This document shows positions 58,394 to 64,000 of a DNA stretch of 64,000 nt, one piece after another. The position numbers and the translations under genes are program-made. Within the stretch, counting starts at the first letter, position 1. Each line of letters starts with the position of its first letter. The stretch comes from Streptomyces sp. NBC_00193 (lineage in GTDB: Bacteria > Actinomycetota > Actinomycetes > Streptomycetales > Streptomycetaceae), in the NCBI RefSeq assembly GCF_026342735.1, contig NZ_JAPEMM010000002.1:1476308-1540307 (forward strand), in the 5' to 3' direction. The notes below the pieces were generated by a model. That model had not been told where the DNA came from, searched no databases, and saw nothing but the letters and a program-made list of their open reading frames with translations.

Positions 58394-59713
58394 ATGCGCA
58401 GAATCAGAGTCGCAGCGGTCGGCGCCGTCACCCTCTCCCTCGTCCTCGGGGCGGCCGCCTGTGGTGGTGGCGGCTCCACCGACGGGAGCGGGTCCAACGA
58501 GCAGCCGAAGACGCTGACCTACTGGGCCTCCAACCAGGGATCGAGCCTGGAAGTCGACAAGCAGGTCCTCCAGCCGGAGCTCGACAAGTTCGAGAAGCAG
58601 ACGGGCATCAAGGTCAAGCTCGAGGTCGTGCCGTGGGGCGACCTGCTCAACCGCATCCTGACCGCGACCACCTCCGGTCAGGGCCCCGACGTCCTGAACA
58701 TCGGAAACACCTGGAGCGCCTCGCTCCAGGCCAGTGGCGCGCTGCTCCCGTGGGACGGCAAGAACTTCGAGAAGATCGGCGGCAAGGACCGGTTCGTGGA
58801 GTCCGCGCTCGGCTCCACCGGCGTCCAGGGCCAGGACCCGGCGGCCGTCCCGCTGTACTCGATGGCCTACGCGCTCTACTACAACAAGAAGGCGTTCGCC
58901 GACGCCGGCGTCACCAAGCCGCCGACCACCTGGGACGAGGTGATCGCCACCGGCAAGCAGCTGACCAAGGACGGCAAGGCCGGACTCGGCGTCGAGGGCT
59001 CCAACCTCTCGAACAACATCCACCAGGTCTTCGTCCTGGGCAAGCAGCACGGCGCGGACTTCTTCACCGCGGACGGCAAGGCCGACTTCACCTCCGACGG
59101 CGCGGTCAAGGCCGTGAAGCAGTACGTCGACCTGATGGCCGACGCGCAGATCGTCGCCAAGGGCAACGCCGAGTACTCCCAGAACCAGTCACTGAGCGAC
59201 TTCGCCAAGGGCAAGACCGCCATGGTGCTGTGGCAGACCGCTTCGGCCACCTTCGCCGCGCAGGGCATGAAGGAGGACGAGTGGGGCGTGGTCCCCGCGC
59301 CCGTGCAGTCCGGCGCGCCGGGCACGGGAACGTCCACCAACTCCATGGTCGCCGGCATCAACATGGCCGTCTTCAAGAACACCAAGAACATCGACGGCGC
59401 CACGAAGTTCGTGAACTTCATGACCGGTGACGAGGAGCAGAAGATCCTCAACAAGGCCTACGGATCCATCCCGCCGGTGAAGTCCGCGCAGACCGACCCC
59501 GCGTTCAACACCCCCGGCCTCGCCGTCCTGCGCGACACCCTCGCCAAGAGCGCCTCCGCCCTCCCGCAGGTCCCCGAGGAGTCGCAGTTCGAGACGGTGG
59601 TGGGCACCGCGGTCAAGGAGCTCTTCGCCGACGCGGCGGCCGGCCGGCCGGTCACCACGGAGTCGGTGAAGGCCAAGCTCGAGAAGGCCCAGCAGCAGAT
59701 GCCCAAGAAGTAG
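58394..59713 (+). CDS. Sugar ABC transporter solute-binding lipoprotein
   Basis: A 439-residue extracellular lipoprotein. The signal sequence ends in a lipobox-like LGAAAC with Cys23 as the lipid anchor, followed by a glycine/serine linker. The type-1 (carbohydrate) binding domain has FEKQTGIKVKLEVVPWGDLLNRI near the start and YALYYNKKAFADAGV near residue 165. Likely cargo: a beta-glucoside or beta-gluco-oligosaccharide, inferred from the GH1 gene. ATG at 58394 has upstream AAAGG/GGAG. First gene of a four-gene operon. Confidence 0.93.
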   Translation: MRRIRVAAVGAVTLSLVLGAAACGGGGSTDGSGSNEQPKTLTYWASNQGSSLEVDKQVLQPELDKFEKQTGIKVKLEVVPWGDLLNRILTATTSGQGPDVLNIGNTWSASLQASGALLPWDGKNFEKIGGKDRFVESALGSTGVQGQDPAAVPLYSMAYALYYNKKAFADAGVTKPPTTWDEVIATGKQLTKDGKAGLGVEGSNLSNNIHQVFVLGKQHGADFFTADGKADFTSDGAVKAVKQYVDLMADAQIVAKGNAEYSQNQSLSDFAKGKTAMVLWQTASATFAAQGMKEDEWGVVPAPVQSGAPGTGTSTNSMVAGINMAVFKNTKNIDGATKFVNFMTGDEEQKILNKAYGSIPPVKSAQTDPAFNTPGLAVLRDTLAKSASALPQVPEESQFETVVGTAVKELFADAAAGRPVTTESVKAKLEKAQQQMPKK

Positions 59714-59726
59714 GCACGGACACCTC

Positions 59727-60722
59727 ATGACCACCACCGCACCCCCTCGTACGGGCAAGCGGACGGTACGGAAGAACCAGCCCGGAGCGGCGCCTCGCAC
59801 CCGCCGCTCCGGGCGGCTCCGCCGGATCTCCCTGCCGTACCTGCTGCTGCTCCCCGCACTCGTCCTCGAACTCCTGGTCCACCTGATCCCGATGGTCATC
59901 GGCATCGTGGTCAGCTTCAAGGAGCTCACCCAGTTCTACCTCCGCGACTGGGGCAACGCGCCCTGGTCCGGCCTGGACAACTACGCCCTGACCGTCGACT
60001 TCGACGCACCGGTCGGCCAGGCACTGCTGAGCTCCTTCTTCACCACGTGCCTGTTCACCTTCTTCTCCGTGGGCCTGTGCTGGCTGATCGGCACGGCGGC
60101 CGCGATCTTCATGCAGGAGACGTTCAAGGGCCGGGGCATCCTGCGCACCATCTTCCTGGTGCCGTACGCACTGCCCGTCTACGCCGCCGTCATCACCTGG
60201 GCCTTCATGTTCCAGCGCGACAACGGCCTGGTGAACCACGTCATCCACGACCAGCTCGGGCTCACCGACAGCCCGCCGTTCTGGCTCATCGGCGACAACG
60301 CCTTCGTCACCCTGCTGGTCGTCTCGGTCTGGAAGGGCTGGCCCTTCGCCTTCCTCATCATGATGGCCGGCCTGCAGAACATCCCCCGCGAGATCTACGA
60401 GGCCGCTGCCCTGGACGGGGCGGGCGTCTGGCAGCAGATCCGCCGCATCACGCTCCCCTCGCTGCGCCCGGTCAACCAGGTCCTGATCCTGGTGCTGTTC
60501 CTGTGGACGTTCAACGACTTCAACACGCCGTTCGTCCTGTTCGGGAAATCGGCACCGGCGTCGGCCGACCTGATCTCCATCCACATCTACCAGTCCTCGT
60601 TCCAGACCTGGAACTTCGGCACCGGATCCGCGATGTCCGTCCTGCTGCTGCTGTTCCTGCTCGTCGTGACCGGCCTCTACCTCCTGTTCACCTCCCGAGG
60701 AAGGAGCGCCACCGATGCCTAG
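59727..60722 (+). CDS. Sugar ABC permease, MalF-like
   Basis: A 331-residue permease with a 35-residue basic cytosolic tail and about six membrane helices. The EAA loop EIYEAAALDGAGVWQQIRRI (about residues 222-241), which docks the ATPase, is complete. It follows the binding-protein gene by 13 bases and overlaps the next permease by 8. Confidence 0.93.
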   Translation: MTTTAPPRTGKRTVRKNQPGAAPRTRRSGRLRRISLPYLLLLPALVLELLVHLIPMVIGIVVSFKELTQFYLRDWGNAPWSGLDNYALTVDFDAPVGQALLSSFFTTCLFTFFSVGLCWLIGTAAAIFMQETFKGRGILRTIFLVPYALPVYAAVITWAFMFQRDNGLVNHVIHDQLGLTDSPPFWLIGDNAFVTLLVVSVWKGWPFAFLIMMAGLQNIPREIYEAAALDGAGVWQQIRRITLPSLRPVNQVLILVLFLWTFNDFNTPFVLFGKSAPASADLISIHIYQSSFQTWNFGTGSAMSVLLLLFLLVVTGLYLLFTSRGRSATDA

Positions 60723-61593
60723 GCACACCCAGGCGGTGCAGTCCCGGTCGCCCATGGCACCCCCCAAGTCGTTCCTGGTGAGCCGGCTGGTGTTCCTGAC
60801 GCTCCTCACCGGGTTCGTCCTGCTGCCGGTGTACGTCATGATCTCCAGTTCGCTGAAGCCGCTGCAGGACGTGTCGGGGAAGTTCCAGTGGATCCCCTCC
60901 GGCCTGACCGTCCAGCCGTACTTCGACATCTGGAAGACCGTCCCCCTCGGCGACTACTTCATGAACTCGCTGATCGTGGCCGGTTCGGCGACCGTCTTCT
61001 CCGTCGTCATCGCGATCTTCGCGGCCTACGCCGTCAGCCGCTATTCCTTCCGCGGCAAGCGGGTCTTCACCGTCACGGTGCTGTCGACGCAGATGTTCCC
61101 CGGCATCCTCTTCCTGCTGCCGCTGTTCCTCATCTACGTCAACATCGGCAATGCCACCGGGATCGCGCTGTTCGGCTCGCGCGCCGGGCTGATCCTCACG
61201 TACCTGACGTTCTCGCTGCCGTTCTCGATCTGGATGCTGATCGGGTACTTCGACTCGGTCCCCAGGGACCTCGACGAGGCCGCCAAGGTCGACGGCTGCG
61301 GTCCCCTCGGCGCCCTCTTCCGCGTCATCGTGCCCGCCGCGATCCCCGGCATCGTCGCCGTCGCCGTCTACGCCTTCATGACGGCCTGGGGCGAGGTGCT
61401 GTTCGCCTCGGTGATGACCAACGACGCGACCCGCACCCTCGCGGTGGGCCTGCAGGGCTACTCGACACAGAACGACGTGTACTGGAACCAGGTCATGGCC
61501 GCCTCGCTCGTCGTGAGCCTGCCCGTCGTCGGCGGATTCCTCCTCCTCCAGCGCTACCTCGTCACCGGGCTGACCGCCGGCGCGGTCAAGTAG
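60715..61593 (+). CDS. Sugar ABC permease, MalG-like
   Basis: A 292-residue permease with six membrane helices and the EAA loop DLDEAAKVDGCGPLGALFRV (about residues 184-203). The start at 60715 lies inside the previous gene, so the two are coupled and should be made in equal amounts to form the heterodimeric channel. No ATPase gene follows; energy probably comes from the MsiK-like protein at 55423 or a shared MsiK. Confidence 0.93.
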   Translation: MPRHTQAVQSRSPMAPPKSFLVSRLVFLTLLTGFVLLPVYVMISSSLKPLQDVSGKFQWIPSGLTVQPYFDIWKTVPLGDYFMNSLIVAGSATVFSVVIAIFAAYAVSRYSFRGKRVFTVTVLSTQMFPGILFLLPLFLIYVNIGNATGIALFGSRAGLILTYLTFSLPFSIWMLIGYFDSVPRDLDEAAKVDGCGPLGALFRVIVPAAIPGIVAVAVYAFMTAWGEVLFASVMTNDATRTLAVGLQGYSTQNDVYWNQVMAASLVVSLPVVGGFLLLQRYLVTGLTAGAVK

Positions 61594-61625
61594 CGCCTCC
61601 TCCCATGATCTTCGAAAGGTCTGCT

Positions 61626-62981
<1,356 letters not shown>

Positions 62982-63074
62982 GTCCGGCGGTTCGCCCACG
63001 GTCCCGGCCGGTTTCCGTTCCCCGCCGGCGCCGCGGGACGTCCCCTCGCCCCACGCTCCTCGCCCCCGCAGAAC

Positions 63075-63099
63075 GCTCGGCCGGAACACCCGGCCGAGC
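63075..63099 (+). terminator. Hairpin after the sugar operon
   Basis: GCTCGGCCGG (63075-63084) and CCGGCCGAGC (63090-63099) form a perfect 10-bp stem with a 5-base loop, 93 bases after the beta-glucosidase stop. Confidence 0.6.
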
Positions 63100-63515
63100 C
63101 TGCGGCGGCGCTCCCGGGCAGCCGGACGAAGCATGCGGAACTTCCCCTGCCATATGCCTACCGGCCCGCGCGTGCCGGTGCCTATGGTGTGGCTCCGGAC
63201 CATCCCGGGCCCAGCACCCTCCCGGCTCCCCACGGGAGGGTTGCCGTGCGTCCGGGTTCGGCCCGGCCCCGTGTTCGTGCAGAACCCGCCGAGTCCCGCG
63301 GGCCGTCAGGCCGTTCGCGGCGAACGGCCCGGCCGCGCCGGGATGCCCGATCGGCAGCCGGCACGACCACCCCACAGCAGCCCATGGCCACCCCTGGGCT
63401 GCTCAGTGCTGCCCAGGGGCGCCCCTCCCGAAGGCCCCCTGCTCGGAACTTAATGAAAGCCAAAAGAAAAGGCGTCACGGTCCTTGACCGGCCGATCGCG
63501 TTACGGGCAAGGTCT

Positions 63516-63529
63516 GGAGAGCGCTCTCC
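63516..63529. promoter_or_regulatory. LacI/CebR-type operator GGAGAGCGCTCTCC, copy 2
   Basis: Identical to the 14-mer at 55145-55158, and here only 27 bases upstream of the start codon of the secreted protein, a typical repressor position. Confidence 0.75.
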
Positions 63530-63556
63530 CGGTTCAGGTTCGTCAAAGGAGCACCC

Positions 63557-64000
63557 ATGCCCACTGGCATACCCCTCGATGCGTTGCCACGCGGACGACG
63601 TCCCGTCTCCACCCGGAGGGGGATCGCCGGGGCGGTCACGACCGCCCTCGTCGGCAGCCTGCTCGCGCTGGCACCGACGGTCCCCGCCGCCTCGGCCGAG
63701 CCCGTGCCGGTTTCCCAGGGCAAGGCGGTCACGGCCTCCAGCCAGGAGCACTACGGCACCCCGGCCGCCGACGCCGTCGACGGCAACAACGGCTCGCGCT
63801 GGTCCAGCGCCGCCTCCGACGCCCAGTGGCTGCAGGTGGACCTCGGCGCCGCGACCGAGCTGAGCAAGGTCGTCCTGCAGTGGGAGGCCGCCTACGCCAA
63901 GGCGTACCGGATCGAACTGTCGGTCAACGGCACCCACTGGTCCACGGCCCACTCCACGACCACCGGAGCCGGCGGCACCGAGACCGTGAACATCACCGGG
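63557..64000 (+). CDS. Secreted protein with discoidin/CBM32-like domain (N-terminal part)
   Basis: The first 148 residues of a gene cut by the window end. A long signal peptide (basic GRRPVSTRRG, hydrophobic core, cleavage near ASA-EPVP at about residue 48) leads directly into an F5/8 type C/CBM32-like domain: SSQEHYGTPAADAVDGNNGS, RWSSAASDAQWLQVDLG and a YRIELSVNG strand. Such domains target glycoside hydrolases to beta-glucans or other polysaccharides. With the operator and the uptake operon upstream, a secreted beta-glucanase is likely but its catalytic domain is not in view. AAAGGAG precedes the ATG. Confidence 0.85.
   Translation, partial: MPTGIPLDALPRGRRPVSTRRGIAGAVTTALVGSLLALAPTVPAASAEPVPVSQGKAVTASSQEHYGTPAADAVDGNNGSRWSSAASDAQWLQVDLGAATELSKVVLQWEAAYAKAYRIELSVNGTHWSTAHSTTTGAGGTETVNITG

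Larger units (their letters stand above)
62982..63556. other. Intergenic region before the secreted protein gene
   Basis: 575 bases without an accepted gene. It contains the terminator at 63075-63099 and the operator at 63516-63529. An AT-rich patch (63450-63475) precedes a TTGACC (63484-63489), which may belong to the promoter of the gene at 63557. Confidence 0.55.

Overview
The window is high-GC DNA (mostly above 70% by eye) with Streptomyces-type gene density, GTG/TTG starts, CTAG scarcity and gene families (several SpoIIE-type phosphatases, a glucose-type ATPase paralogue, an ethylmalonyl-CoA pathway block). It is best read as a chromosomal segment of a Streptomyces or very close relative. 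No rRNA, tRNA or CRISPR array was seen.

Layout. 1-7740 is an ethylmalonyl-CoA pathway block: the end of a 3-hydroxyacyl-CoA dehydrogenase, a TetR regulator, then ccr, ecm, a malyl-CoA lyase-type gene, a MaoC-type hydratase and an acyl-CoA dehydrogenase, in that order. 7926-9432 holds psd and pssA for phosphatidylethanolamine synthesis. 9944-11992 is an alkylation-repair pair (Ada-AlkA fusion, Ogt). 11989-16064 (minus strand) has two acetyltransferases, a small unknown, a Nudix hydrolase and a BCCT transporter; 16209-17357 is a glycerate kinase. 17680-19565 has an isochorismatase-like hydrolase and a GlxA-type regulator. 19562-30264 is rich in signalling: three SpoIIE-type phosphatases and a MASE1 membrane protein, with RecQ and an Asp/Glu-racemase-family enzyme among them. 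30513-33326 is an aminotransferase/exporter pair opposite an Lrp regulator. 33408-35737 is an oxidoreductase-hydrolase fusion with its TetR regulator; both promoters carry the same operator. 35799-40848 has a macrodomain protein, a CPA2 antiporter, an orphan flavin-dependent halogenase and a secreted beta-helix protein. 40870-44115 has a MarR regulator, a PiT transporter and a FUSC protein.

44113-45509 looks like a small acquired element. It has inverted IS-like ends that fall exactly on the stop codons of the two convergent neighbours, an IS5-type transposase relic, and two genes of unusual composition, one of a phage-associated family. 45507-54997 returns to ordinary chromosomal genes, including a STAND (HTH/NB-ARC/TPR) regulator beside a tiny secreted repeat peptide, and an Sfp-type phosphopantetheinyl transferase whose stop codon again starts an IS-like end.

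55145-64000 is a beta-glucoside uptake locus: an MsiK-like ATPase, a ROK repressor, a binding protein, two permeases, a GH1 beta-glucosidase and the start of a secreted protein with a discoidin/CBM32-like domain. The ATPase gene and the secreted gene share an identical 14-bp LacI/CebR-type palindrome upstream, which suggests common control by a regulator encoded elsewhere.

Two large composite inverted repeats (9528-9823 and 17467-17648) share the same arms and core and belong to one dispersed intergenic repeat family.
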